NCBI GenBank assembly: GCA_963728985.1
Contig: CAVSME010000003.1
Location: 1,178,001 to 1,242,000 of the forward strand
From: DASXAI01 sp963728985
GTDB taxonomy: Bacteria; Actinomycetota; Acidimicrobiia; Acidimicrobiales; Ilumatobacteraceae
Direction: 5' to 3'
Length of the DNA stretch: 64,000 bases
The notes beneath the pieces are model-generated. The model did not search any database, was not told where the DNA came from, and was given only the letters and a program-made list of their open reading frames with translations. How positions within the stretch are numbered: position 1 is the first letter of the stretch; every line of letters starts with the position of its first letter. The translations under genes were made by a program, and so were the position numbers. Of this stretch, positions 32,482-41,501 are shown piece after piece.

Positions 32482-34414
32482 CCAGCCGTGGGTGATGCGC
32501 ACCTACTCGGGCCACTCGACGGCGGCCGCCTCGAACGCGCTCTACCGAACCAACCTGGCCAAGGGCCAGACGGGGTTGTCGATCGCCTTCGACCTCCCCA
32601 CCCAGACCGGCTACGACCCCGACGCGCCAGCGGCGCGCGGCGAGGTCGGCAAGACCGGCGTCCCCGTCGCTCATCTCGGGCACATGCGCACCCTCCTCGA
32701 CGGCATCCCGCCCGGGCGCATGAACACGTCGATGACGATCAACGCCACCGCAGCGTGGCTGCTCGGCCTCTACGTGGCCAACGCCGAGGAGCAGGGCGTG
32801 GCGCCGGCCGAGCTGCGGGGCACGACGCAGAACGACATCGTCAAGGAGTACCTGTCACGGGGGACGTACATCTTCCCGCCGGTGCCGAGCCGCCGTCTGA
32901 TCGTGGACATGGTGGCGTGGTGCGCCGAGCACGCGCCGCTGTGGAACCCGATGAACGTCTGCAGCTACCACCTGCAGGAGGCGGGGGCGACGCCGGTCCA
33001 GGAGATCGCCTACGCCCTGGCCACCGCCATCGGCGTGCTCGACGCCGTGCGGGACTCCGGCCAGGTGGCGCCCGAGCGCTTCACCCAGGTGTTCGCCTCG
33101 ATCTCGTTCTTCGTGAACGCCGGCATCCGCTTCGTGGAGGAGATCTGCAAGCTCCGTGCCTTCACCGAGCTGTGGGACCGGATCGGGGCCGAGCGCTATG
33201 GCGTGAGCGACCCGAAGGCGCGCCGCTTCCGCTACGGCGTGCAGGTCAACAGCCTCGGCCTCACCGAGGCCCAGCCGGAGAACAACGTCCAGCGCATCGT
33301 GCTGGAGATGCTGGCGGTCACGGCGTCGAAGCGGGCTCGGGCTCGCTCGATCCAGCTGCCGGCGTGGAACGAGGCACTCGGCCTGCCCCGACCATGGGAC
33401 CAGCAGTGGTCATTGCGGATGCAACAAGTGCTGGCGTACGAGACCGACCTCCTCGAGTACGACGACATCTTCGACGGTTCCCACATCATCGAGAAGGCCA
33501 CCGCGGAGCTGGCCGACGCCGCCACCGCCGAGCTGGACGACGTGCTGGCCATGGGCGGCGCGTTCGAGTGCATCGAGGAGCTCAAGGGACGCCTGGTGCG
33601 GTCCCTGTCGGAGCGCACACGCCGCATCGAGTCCGGTGAGCAGGTCGTGGTGGGCGTGAACCGCTTCACCGAGGCCGAGCCGTCGCCACTCGGCACGGCC
33701 GAGTCGATCGTGCGGGTCGATCCCGCCGTCGAAGCCGAGGTCACGGCGGACGTGCAGGCGTGGCGGCAGCAGCGTGATGGCGGCGCCGTGCAGCGGGCGC
33801 TCGACGCGCTGCGCCAGGCGGCGTCGTCGACCGACAACGTCATGCCGGCCACGATCGCGCTGGCCGAAGCGGGCGGCACCACGGGCGAGTGGGCCGATGC
33901 GCTGCGCGAGGTGTTCGGCGAGTTCCAGGCGCCCACCGGCGTCGGGGCGGCCACGGGTCAGCGCAGCTCCGGTCTGAGCGCGGTGGCCGAACGGGTCCGC
34001 GCCCTGCCCGGCGGGCCGCCGAAGCTCCTGGTGGCCAAGCCGGGCCTCGACGGGCATTCGAACGGCGCCGAGCAGATCGCCGTCGCCGCCCGTGACGCCG
34101 GCATGGAGGTCGTGTACTCGGGCATCCGCCTGACGCCGGCCCAGATCGCGGCGTCCGCTCGCGACGAGGACCCCGACGTCGTGGGCTTGTCGATCCTGTC
34201 GGGCAGCCACCTCACGCTGGTCAAGGAGGTGATCGCGCTGCTCGAGGCCGAAGGCGTCGACGTCCCCGTCGTGGTCGGCGGGATCATCCCCGACGACGAT
34301 CGCCGGGCCCTGACCGAGTGGGGGGTGGCGGCCATCTACACACCCAAGGACTTCGAGATGGTGCGCATCATGGACGACATCGTCACCCTCGCCGCCGCCA
34401 ACCGGGAGCGCTGA
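32474..34414 (+). CDS. ecm: Ethylmalonyl-CoA mutase (B12-dependent, MeaA-like)
   Basis: A 646-residue single-chain coenzyme-B12 mutase. The N-terminal two thirds form the TIM barrel (RTYSGHSTA, GLSIAFDLPTQTGYD, MNTSMTINATA, MNVCSYHLQEAGATP) and the C-terminal ~130 residues are the cobalamin domain with the base-off motif DGHSNG (DxHxxG). The start sequence QPWVMRTYSGHSTA and the RGEVGKTGVPV run fit ethylmalonyl-CoA mutase/MeaA better than methylmalonyl-CoA mutase, which has a longer N-terminus. It converts (2R)-ethylmalonyl-CoA to methylsuccinyl-CoA in the ethylmalonyl-CoA pathway. Crotonyl-CoA carboxylase/reductase (ccr) is not in the window. Confidence 0.88.
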   Translation: MVDQPWVMRTYSGHSTAAASNALYRTNLAKGQTGLSIAFDLPTQTGYDPDAPAARGEVGKTGVPVAHLGHMRTLLDGIPPGRMNTSMTINATAAWLLGLYVANAEEQGVAPAELRGTTQNDIVKEYLSRGTYIFPPVPSRRLIVDMVAWCAEHAPLWNPMNVCSYHLQEAGATPVQEIAYALATAIGVLDAVRDSGQVAPERFTQVFASISFFVNAGIRFVEEICKLRAFTELWDRIGAERYGVSDPKARRFRYGVQVNSLGLTEAQPENNVQRIVLEMLAVTASKRARARSIQLPAWNEALGLPRPWDQQWSLRMQQVLAYETDLLEYDDIFDGSHIIEKATAELADAATAELDDVLAMGGAFECIEELKGRLVRSLSERTRRIESGEQVVVGVNRFTEAEPSPLGTAESIVRVDPAVEAEVTADVQAWRQQRDGGAVQRALDALRQAASSTDNVMPATIALAEAGGTTGEWADALREVFGEFQAPTGVGAATGQRSSGLSAVAERVRALPGGPPKLLVAKPGLDGHSNGAEQIAVAARDAGMEVVYSGIRLTPAQIAASARDEDPDVVGLSILSGSHLTLVKEVIALLEAEGVDVPVVVGGIIPDDDRRALTEWGVAAIYTPKDFEMVRIMDDIVTLAAANRER

Positions 34415-34417
34415 GGC

Positions 34418-34840
34418 TCAGGTTGACGCCGGCGGCGGAGCCGCCGTGGTGGCGGGGGCGACGGCGGTGGTGGTGGCGCCCGGCGGCGGAGCGGCCCCGC
34501 CGGCCGAGCTCGTCGTGGTCGGGGTCGGGATCTTGAGGCGCTGACCCTCCACGATCTTGTCGGGGTCCTGGATGCCGTTCTCGGCCACGAGGGCGGCCAC
34601 GGTCACGCCGAACATCTTGGCGATCTTGGAGAGCGAGTCACCCGACTGCACGATGTACTCCTGCGGCACCACCGTCGTGGTGGTGGCGGGCGCCGCCGTC
34701 GTGGGCGGCAGCGTGGGCAGCGGGGTCGTCGTGGTCTTGGGCTTGTCGTCGCCACCGATCATCCCGCACGCCGGCGTGACCACGGCCAGGGTCATCGCCA
34801 CCAGGACAGCCGCGGACCGTCGGCTCACCAGCATGCTCAC
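34418..34840 (-). CDS. LysM-domain lipoprotein
   Basis: A 140-residue exported lipoprotein. The signal peptide ends in the lipobox VTPAC (Cys25). A Thr/Pro-rich linker follows and one LysM peptidoglycan-binding domain spans about residues 61-106 (YIVQSGDSLSKIAKMFGVTV... IVEGQRLKIP), then a second Thr/Ala/Pro tail. It probably binds the cell wall at the membrane face. It has no catalytic domain. It is convergent with ecm, with 3 bp between the stop codons. Confidence 0.88.
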   Translation of the reverse strand: MSMLVSRRSAAVLVAMTLAVVTPACGMIGGDDKPKTTTTPLPTLPPTTAAPATTTTVVPQEYIVQSGDSLSKIAKMFGVTVAALVAENGIQDPDKIVEGQRLKIPTPTTTSSAGGAAPPPGATTTAVAPATTAAPPPAST

Positions 34841-34931
34841 GGCGCGATCCTCGCTTCCCCTCCGCCCGCCCCCGGAGCGTAGACGCTGCCCGGCGGGCGT
34901 TCGCGTCTCTTGGCCCTAGCCTGCCGTGCTC

Positions 34932-35849
34932 ATGACGAGCGCTGGCGCCCCGGCCATCACCTTCCCCGGAGCCCGTCGACCTGACGTGTCGCGGTTCATC
35001 GACGCCCACGGCGTCGAGCTGGCCGTCTACGAGTGGGGCGATGCCGCGGCACGCCCGCTGTTCTTCCTGCACGGCGGCCTCGACTTCGCGGCCACGTTCG
35101 ATCTCCTCGCGCCCCTGGTGGCCGACGAGGGCTGGCGGGTGATCTCATGGGACCAGCGCGGGCACGGCGACAGCGAGCGGGCGGCGCTCTACTCGTGGGA
35201 GTCCGACGTCCGGGATGCCTTCGCCGTGATCGACTCCGTGACCGACCGGCCGGCGCCGCTCCTCGGGCACTCCAAGGGCGGCAACCTCGCCATGCAACTG
35301 GCCGAAGCCCTGCCCCACCGGGTGAGCCACGTCATCAACCTCGACGGGCTGCCGTCGAAGCGCCCGGCGCCGGACATCACGAACCACGACCGGTCCCGGC
35401 TGCTGGCCACCGACCTGCAGGACTGGCTCGACCACCGGCGCAAGTCGGCCACGGCCCAGCGGCGCGCCGGCACACTCGAGGAGTTGGCCGAGCGGCGCAG
35501 CCGACTCAACCCCCGCCTGCCCAAGTCGTGGTTGCTGTACATCGCCAGCATCGGCGCCCGTGAGGAGGCCGACGGGTGGCGCTGGAAGCTCGATCCGTCG
35601 ATGCGCTTCGGTGGCTTCGGACCGTGGCGACCGGAGTGGTCGATGTACCGCATGGCGGCGCTGGGCATGCCCCTGCTCGGCCTCCTCGGGCTGGAGTTCG
35701 AGGAGATGGGCTGGGGCACCCGCCCCGAAGACGTGCGTCTCTGGCTGCCCCGCCACGGCCAGCTGGTGACGCTGGCCAACGTCGGCCACTTCGTCCACAT
35801 CGAGGAGCCCGCCCTCGTGGCCGACCTCGTCCTCGACTTCCTGCGCTGA
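34932..35849 (+). CDS. Alpha/beta hydrolase
   Basis: A 305-residue hydrolase. LFFLHGGLD (44-51) forms the oxyanion region, WDQRGHGDSE is the typical strand-4 motif, the nucleophile is Ser114 in GHSKGG and the base histidine is in NVGHFVHIEEP near the C-terminus. The substrate is unknown. An ATG at 34932 is used; a GTG two codons earlier is also in frame. A second, degenerate alpha/beta hydrolase follows after 10 bp in the same direction. Confidence 0.87.
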   Translation: MTSAGAPAITFPGARRPDVSRFIDAHGVELAVYEWGDAAARPLFFLHGGLDFAATFDLLAPLVADEGWRVISWDQRGHGDSERAALYSWESDVRDAFAVIDSVTDRPAPLLGHSKGGNLAMQLAEALPHRVSHVINLDGLPSKRPAPDITNHDRSRLLATDLQDWLDHRRKSATAQRRAGTLEELAERRSRLNPRLPKSWLLYIASIGAREEADGWRWKLDPSMRFGGFGPWRPEWSMYRMAALGMPLLGLLGLEFEEMGWGTRPEDVRLWLPRHGQLVTLANVGHFVHIEEPALVADLVLDFLR

Positions 35850-35859
35850 CCGCCTCGCC

Positions 35860-36525
35860 ATGACCGCCTCGATCATCCCGCTCCATCACAACACCATCAC
35901 GCTGGCCTTGCACCACCTGGCCGGCGACGGCGGCGACCACCGGCCCTTGCTGCTCCTCCACGGGCTCGGTGAGCAGTCACCGGAAGCGGTGCCCGACTGG
36001 GCGTCGTCGTGGTCCGGGCCCGTGTACGCCCTCGACTTCATCGGCCACGGCCGATCGGAGGTGCCCAAGGGCGGCGGGTACTCGGCCGAGGTGCTGATGG
36101 CCGATGTCGACGTCGCGCTGGCCGAGCTGGGACCGTCGACCGTGGTGGGCCGAGGTCTCGGCGCCTACATCGCCCTGCTCATCGCCGGCGCCCGGCCGCA
36201 GCTCGTTCGCGGCGCCGTCCTGTGCGACGGCCCCGGCCTCTTCGGCGGGGGCGTGGGCCCCACGTCGGCCACGGTGCTCACCGTCGACCACGAGGACGGC
36301 CACACGCCCGACCCCTGGGCGTTGGCCGAGCTGACCCGCGACGTGCGGCCGCCCGACTACGCCACCTCGTTCGCCCGCGCCGCGCTGCAGCTCTCCGGGC
36401 TGGCGTGGCCCCTCGCCGTCTGCGCGCGCTGGCGCGCTCCGTGGCTCGAGGCGGTGGCCGCCGAACCCGGCGTGCTCGACATGGACCTCGAGGAAGCGAT
36501 CCGCTACTTCAGCAACCAGAGCTGA
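35860..36525 (+). CDS. Alpha/beta hydrolase-fold protein lacking the nucleophile serine
   Basis: A 221-residue alpha/beta hydrolase fold: LLLLHGLGE (30-38), DFIGHGRSE at 59-67. At the nucleophile elbow the sequence is VVGRGLGAY, with glycine (Gly99) where Ser/Cys/Asp should be, and the C-terminal histidine region is not evident. It is also short. It may be a non-catalytic binding protein or a partner of the active hydrolase encoded just upstream. Confidence 0.75.
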   Translation: MTASIIPLHHNTITLALHHLAGDGGDHRPLLLLHGLGEQSPEAVPDWASSWSGPVYALDFIGHGRSEVPKGGGYSAEVLMADVDVALAELGPSTVVGRGLGAYIALLIAGARPQLVRGAVLCDGPGLFGGGVGPTSATVLTVDHEDGHTPDPWALAELTRDVRPPDYATSFARAALQLSGLAWPLAVCARWRAPWLEAVAAEPGVLDMDLEEAIRYFSNQS

Positions 36526-36534
36526 CGCCGCTGG

Positions 36535-37638
36535 TCAACGCTCGCGCCAGGCCACCACGTGGGCCAGCTCGGTCAGTCCGGCGCGGGCCTCGGCCGTGAT
36601 GGGCGCCGCACCGAGCGCGGCGGTGGCGCTGTCGACGAGCACGGCGATGCGGGCCTCGAGCTGGTCGACGGCACCGGTGTCGAGCAGGACCTGCTGGATG
36701 GCGTCGACCTGGTCGGGCCCGAGCTCGGGCTGGCCCACGTCGGCCAGCGTGCGGCGCTGGCGGGCGTCGGCGCGGACGGTGGCGATGGCCAGGAGCGGCG
36801 TGGGCTTGCCCTCCCGGAGGTCGTCACCGACGGGCTTGCCGGTCACCCGCTCGTCCCCGAAGGCACCGAGCATGTCGTCGCGGAGCTGGAAGGCGTCGCC
36901 GAGGGGCAGGCCGTAGGCCGACAGCGCCGGGATCAGCTCGGCGGCGCGGGTGGGCGCGGCGAGGAGGGCGCCGACGTGCAGTGGCCGCTCCACGGTGTAC
37001 TTCCCGGACTTGTAGCGGGCGATCCGGTCGGCGGTGCCGAGGTCGCGCGCCCGGCGGGCGGTGCCGAGGATGTCGAGGTACTGACCCACGTTGAGCTCGA
37101 TGCGCAGCTCGTTCCAGACGTCCCACGCCGGCCGGGGCGCGTCGCGCATCAGCTCGTCGGCGTACACGAAGGCCAGGTCGCCGGCCAGGATGGCCACCCC
37201 TTCGCCGAAGCGTCGGGCGTCGCCCGTCCACTGGCCGGCGTCGTGCCGGTCGGCGAAGGCCAGGTGACAGGTGCGATGGCCTCGGCGGACGGCCGAGCCG
37301 TCCATCACGTCGTCGTGGAACAGGGCGAAGGCGTGCAGCAGCTCGAAAGCAGCACCGGCGTCGACCACCAGCGCATCGCCGGCGGATCCACCGGCGCCGA
37401 CGTAGCCCCAGTGGCAGAACGACGGCCGCAGGCGCTTGGCCGGTGCCAGCAGCAGCTCGGCCATGGCGGCGAAGACGTCGGCGATGTCGGCATCGACGGG
37501 CGCCCACCGCTGGCGTTCACGCCCGAGCAACACCGTGAGCCGCGCTTCCACGCGGCGGGCGAGATCGGCCACGGCGTCGAACCCGTCGGGGTGGGTGGCC
37601 GGTGCCGACGGCATGGCGGGCACCGGAGGGACGGCCAT
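36535..37638 (-). CDS. Polyprenyl (geranylgeranyl) diphosphate synthase
   Basis: A 367-residue trans-isoprenyl diphosphate synthase that condenses IPP with allylic diphosphates. The first aspartate-rich motif is DDVMD (109-113) in LLHAFALFHDD and the second is DDMLGAFGD (254-262). KRLRP (68-72) binds IPP. Chain length cannot be fixed by eye; the residues before the first motif (AFALFHDD) are compatible with a geranylgeranyl or longer product. An N-terminal Pro/Ala-rich lead may be overextended. Convergent with the hydrolase pair (10-bp gap). Confidence 0.9.
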   Translation of the reverse strand: MAVPPVPAMPSAPATHPDGFDAVADLARRVEARLTVLLGRERQRWAPVDADIADVFAAMAELLLAPAKRLRPSFCHWGYVGAGGSAGDALVVDAGAAFELLHAFALFHDDVMDGSAVRRGHRTCHLAFADRHDAGQWTGDARRFGEGVAILAGDLAFVYADELMRDAPRPAWDVWNELRIELNVGQYLDILGTARRARDLGTADRIARYKSGKYTVERPLHVGALLAAPTRAAELIPALSAYGLPLGDAFQLRDDMLGAFGDERVTGKPVGDDLREGKPTPLLAIATVRADARQRRTLADVGQPELGPDQVDAIQQVLLDTGAVDQLEARIAVLVDSATAALGAAPITAEARAGLTELAHVVAWRER

Positions 37639-37676
37639 CGGGGGCCGAGGCTACCGGCGACCGTCCTGTGGTCGGC

Positions 37677-38969
37677 TCACTGCGCCAGGCCGATCGACTG
37701 GAGATCGGGGATGTGGCCGGCGCCGTCCACGGTGATGGCCTCCTGGTCGCCCACGTGCCACGCCCGCAACGAGCCGGTCTCCGCCACCCAGAAGAGCCAC
37801 TGGGCGTCAGCCGACCACACCAGCCCGGCCCATCCTCCACGCAGACCCGTCAGCGCGACCTGGTGGTCGAGGGCGAGGCGCTCACCGGTGGCGACGTCCA
37901 TGACCTCGACGGCGGGCGGGTTGGGACCGCCGACGCCGCCCACGTAGGCGATGTGGGTGCCGTCGGGCGACAGCTGCGGCGCGAGCACGGACCCGCCCCA
38001 CGGCGCCGCGCCGAGCGCCCGGTGCTCGCCGGTGGCGCGATCGACCTGGTCCCACTGGCACGAGAAGCGATCGTCGCAGCGCTGGACGATCAACGTCGAC
38101 GCCGACCACGCGATGGGGGCGTCGGTGGTGATCCGCTGCGGCCGATCACCGCTCTCGTCGACGCGGTAGACGCCACTTCCGGTCTGGACGAGCAACGCGC
38201 CGGTGCCGTCGTCACCGAGGATCGCCCCGGCCATCAGGTCCGGGATGGTGCCGTTCACCGCGCCCTCGCGCACCGTCCGCCGCTCGGCGATGCGGCCGGC
38301 CGTGCCCGCCGTGTGCACCAGCCACACCTCGCCGGGCGGGAGCGCCGAGTACACCTCGGTGTCCTTGCCGGCGAGGAAGGTGATCACGCCGTCGCGCCCG
38401 TCGGCCACGGCCACGGCCTGGTCCTGGGACACGACCACCGCGCCGCCGGCGCGAGCGAAGACGGTCGCCGGCAGCTGCCCCCGGTCGGTCCGGCGCAGCT
38501 GGCGCTGGGTCACGACGCCGGCATCCAGATCGATGCGCACGACGCTCCCGTCGACGGCCACCGCGTAGAGGCTGGTGCCGCTCTGGGCCCCCAGGAAGTT
38601 CATGAACGCCCGGTCCTCGGTGTACGACGGACCAGGGCGCCGTGGCCGCGGGGCCGACGTGGACGTCACCGGCACCGTCGTCGGCGCCACGGTCGTGGGC
38701 GGCGCCGCCGCACCGCCCCCGTTGCGCCCCACGAGGGCGACGGCGGCCACGAGGGCCACGGCCCCGCCGGCGATCAGGACGGGCCGCCAGCGGGCCGGCC
38801 GGGCCGGCGCGCCCAACGTGATGTCCTCGCGGCCGTCGAGCGCGCGCTGCTCGGGCTCGATCGGCTCCAACATCAGGCCCGACATCGGCGCGCCGCACGA
38901 CGGGCAGTTCTCCGCTCGCCGGGGCGCCGGCCGCCCACAGGCCGGGCACGTCGTCGGCGGGCGGCGCAC
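37677..38969 (-). CDS. Zinc-ribbon membrane protein with extracytoplasmic beta-propeller-like domain
   Basis: A protein of about 430 residues. The start at the GTG 38969 gives CPACGRPAPRRAENCPSCG, a two-CxxC zinc ribbon, right at the N-terminus; the open frame extends upstream into xseB and is not used. A transmembrane helix (WRPVLIAGGAVALVAAVALVG) and a Thr/Pro linker follow. The rest contains repeated blade-like segments (LYAVAVDGSVVRIDLD, HIAYVGGVGG, LVWSADAQWLFWV) of a propeller outside the membrane. Function unknown; the cytosolic zinc ribbon plus external sensor plan suggests sensing or envelope organisation. Confidence 0.7.
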   Translation of the reverse strand: MRRPPTTCPACGRPAPRRAENCPSCGAPMSGLMLEPIEPEQRALDGREDITLGAPARPARWRPVLIAGGAVALVAAVALVGRNGGGAAAPPTTVAPTTVPVTSTSAPRPRRPGPSYTEDRAFMNFLGAQSGTSLYAVAVDGSVVRIDLDAGVVTQRQLRRTDRGQLPATVFARAGGAVVVSQDQAVAVADGRDGVITFLAGKDTEVYSALPPGEVWLVHTAGTAGRIAERRTVREGAVNGTIPDLMAGAILGDDGTGALLVQTGSGVYRVDESGDRPQRITTDAPIAWSASTLIVQRCDDRFSCQWDQVDRATGEHRALGAAPWGGSVLAPQLSPDGTHIAYVGGVGGPNPPAVEVMDVATGERLALDHQVALTGLRGGWAGLVWSADAQWLFWVAETGSLRAWHVGDQEAITVDGAGHIPDLQSIGLAQ

Positions 38970-38992
38970 GGGCCGGACGCTAACGGCCGGCG

Positions 38993-39223
38993 TCAGTCTT
39001 CGTCGGTCGCCCGCTCCAGGTCGGCGACGACCGTCTCGATCTCCAGGCGGGCCGCCGCCAGCCGGCTCCGGCACAACCGGATGAGCGCTGCCGCCCGCTG
39101 CACCCGCTCGGCCAAGTGGTCGACGTCGACCGCCTCCCGTTCGAGGCCGGCGAGGATCGCTTCCAGCTCCACCAGGGCATCGGCGTAGCCGAGACCATCG
39201 AGCTCGGCGTCGGGCTCGGTCAT
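38993..39223 (-). CDS. xseB: Exodeoxyribonuclease VII small subunit
   Basis: A 76-residue all-helical small subunit of exonuclease VII: GYADALVELEAILAGLE then DVDHLAERVQRAAALIRLCRSRL is the family's two-helix core. It binds the XseA coiled coil to form the nuclease that degrades single-stranded DNA. The ATG overlaps the xseA stop by 4 bp (ATGA), the standard xseAB arrangement. Confidence 0.94.
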   Translation of the reverse strand: MTEPDAELDGLGYADALVELEAILAGLEREAVDVDHLAERVQRAAALIRLCRSRLAAARLEIETVVADLERATDED

Positions 39224-40490
39224 GAGCCGACCTCGCGGACCCCGCTGGTCACCGTGCCGTCGGCCACCGTGGTGACCAGCTCGTCACCGGGCACCAACGC
39301 CGAGGTCGATCGCACGAGTGTGCCGTCGGCGCGCCGGGTGATGCTCCAGCCCCGGGCCAGAGCAGCGGCGGGGTCGAGCACCCGCAGCCGGGCGGTGGCG
39401 ACGTCGAGCCCGTGCTCGCCTTGGCGCAGGGCGCGGGGGATCGGGCGCCGAGCTCGTCGGTGGCGACCGCCAATCGCCGGCGGGCGGCGTCGAGGGCGGC
39501 GGCCGTTTCGCGTCGCAGCCGGCCGGACGCATGGTCGAGGCGCTGATCGGCCAGGCGCACCGCCAACAGCGTGCGGGTAGCGATGCCCCGCCCCGCCGCC
39601 GTCACGGCCGCGTCGAACTGCCCGACGCGGTCGACCAGCGCGGCGGCGCACGCGGTCGGTGTCTTGTAGGCGGTGTGGGCCACGTGATCGGCCACGCTGC
39701 GATCGACCTCGTGGCCGAGGCCGGTGAGGACCGGCACGGGCGCGCGAGCGATGGCCTGGGCCACGCCCTCGTCGTCGAACGCCGCCAGGTCGGTGCGGGA
39801 ACCGCCGCCCCGCACGACGACGATCACGTCGACCGGGCGGCGAGACAGCGTGCGCACGGCACCGGCCACGGCGGCGGCGGCGTCCTGGCCTTGCACCCGG
39901 ACGTCGACATGGGCGATCCGGAACCCGATGCCGCTGCCGTTCAGCTCGTGGAGGACGTCGTGCCAGGCGGCGCTGCCGCGGCTGGCCACCAACCCGATCC
40001 GGAGCGGCACCAGCGGGAGGGGCAGTGCCGCGTTGCGCCCGAGGAGCCCAGCCTCGGTCAGCCGGGCCAGGAGAGCGTCGCGATCGGCGGCCAGCTTGCC
40101 CAGGGTGAAGCGGACGTCGATGCCGTCCATCACCAGGGACAGGCGACCCGACGGGGCGTACAGGTTGGGCGTGGCGTGGATGCGCACGGAGAGCCCGTTG
40201 GCGAGACGCAACCGGTGGCGGGCCAGGACCGGCCGCAGGCGGTACCAGGTGTTGGCGAACAGGGCCACGGAGATGCTGGCCCGCCCGTCGTCGGTGTGGT
40301 CGGTGAGGCTGAAGTAGACGTGGCCGTTGCGCTGCTGGATGCCTTCGATCTCGCCCCGGACCCAGATGCCGTCGCGGAACCCGCGCCGCAGCACCTGGTT
40401 GACGGCATCGGCCAGCTCACGGACGGTGAAGGTGGGGTCGGCGCCGTCGTCGAATTCGAGGTCGAGGGCGGGCTGGCTCATCGCCGCCAT
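39220..40490 (-). CDS. xseA: Exodeoxyribonuclease VII large subunit, apparent frameshift
   Basis: The catalytic subunit of exonuclease VII. The OB-fold start (FTVRELADAVNQVLRRGF, GEIEGIQQRNGHVYFSLTD) and catalytic core (GLVASRGSAAWHD, VIVVVRGGGSRTDLAAFDDE, GLGHEVDRSVADHVA) are in one frame. Near 39430-39440, at a GCGGGGGAT run, the frame changes; the continuation ALARGWSITRRADGTLVRS and the end of the protein are in the next frame to 39220. Because xseB is intact and overlaps correctly, a single-base consensus error is more likely than a true mutation. Confidence 0.88.
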
Positions 40491-40506
40491 GATGCCCGGC
40501 GCGCCG

Positions 40507-41442
40507 TCAGGCCAGGTAGCGGCCGAACCAGTCGAGGGTGGCGGCGTACGCGGCTGCTGCCTGGGTGGCGTCGTAGCGGGCGCCGGTGTCGTTGAAGAAG
40601 GCGTGGTCGACGCCCGGGAACACCCGCAGCTCGTGGGTCAACCCGCCCGCCGTCAGCGCCGCGTCCATGGCGTCCTTGGTGCCGTTCACCCGGCTGTCGA
40701 GCTCGGCGTAGACGCCCAGCACGGCGGCCTTCGACCCCCCGAAGGAAGCACCGGCCGGCCCCGGTCCGTAGAACGGCACGGCCGCCGCCAGCCGCGGCTC
40801 GCCGGCGGCCAGCAGGCTCCAGACCTGCCCGCCGCCGAAGCAGAAGCCGACGATGGCGAGCTTGGCCCCGGGAGCACGCTGGGTGAGCTCGGTCAGGCCC
40901 GCCCTCATGTCCTCGACCAGGCGATCCTCCGAGGCCGCCCCGAGCGCGGCGGTGGCCTGCGCCGGGTCGCTGAACGTGGGTGTGCCGCCCTCGCGTGACA
41001 GCAGGTCGATCGACAACGCGCTGTAGCCGCTCGCTGCGAACCGGCCCGGCAACTGCTGGAAGTGAGGCGTGAGGCCCCGGTTCTCGTGGATGAGCAGCAC
41101 CGCTCCCGCCGGTGCCGGCGCGCCGGCGTACCAGCCCTGGAGCGTGCCCGCGGGACCGGGGAAGGTGATGGCGGCCGCCGTCACCGCAGCGGCGGTGGTC
41201 GGGGCCGGGGCGGCAGTGCCCGCCGTCGTCGCTGGCGCGGCCGACGAGCTCGGCGCCTCCGTCGTTGACGCGGCGGGCGGAAGGGTGTCGCCAGTGTCGC
41301 TGCCGCACGCAGCCAGGAGGGCAGCGGCCGCCGGAACGGACACACCCAGCAGGACGAGGCGGCGCAGTGCCTCCCGGCGAGAGAAGATGCCGTCGGCGCA
41401 GTCCTGGACGATCTCGCCCCGGAGATAGTCGAGCAAGGCCAT
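40507..41442 (-). CDS. Exported dienelactone hydrolase-family lipoprotein
   Basis: A 311-residue enzyme with a Tat-like signal (FSRREALRRLVLLG at 20-33) and lipobox LAAC (Cys46), followed by a Thr/Ala/Pro linker. The hydrolase domain has the DLH cysteine nucleophile Cys201 in GFCFGGG, Asp249 and His280 (GVDHAFFND), and the characteristic Glu120 in HENRG. Substrates of this family include dienelactones and esters. The surface location is unusual compared with cytoplasmic DLH of catabolic operons, and no aromatic-degradation genes are near. Confidence 0.88.
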   Translation of the reverse strand: MALLDYLRGEIVQDCADGIFSRREALRRLVLLGVSVPAAAALLAACGSDTGDTLPPAASTTEAPSSSAAPATTAGTAAPAPTTAAAVTAAAITFPGPAGTLQGWYAGAPAPAGAVLLIHENRGLTPHFQQLPGRFAASGYSALSIDLLSREGGTPTFSDPAQATAALGAASEDRLVEDMRAGLTELTQRAPGAKLAIVGFCFGGGQVWSLLAAGEPRLAAAVPFYGPGPAGASFGGSKAAVLGVYAELDSRVNGTKDAMDAALTAGGLTHELRVFPGVDHAFFNDTGARYDATQAAAAYAATLDWFGRYLA

Positions 41443-41501
41443 CCGGCCACGGTAGGACCGGGGTCCGACGAAGGAGCATCAGGGCGGCCCTGACCGGCGG
41501 T

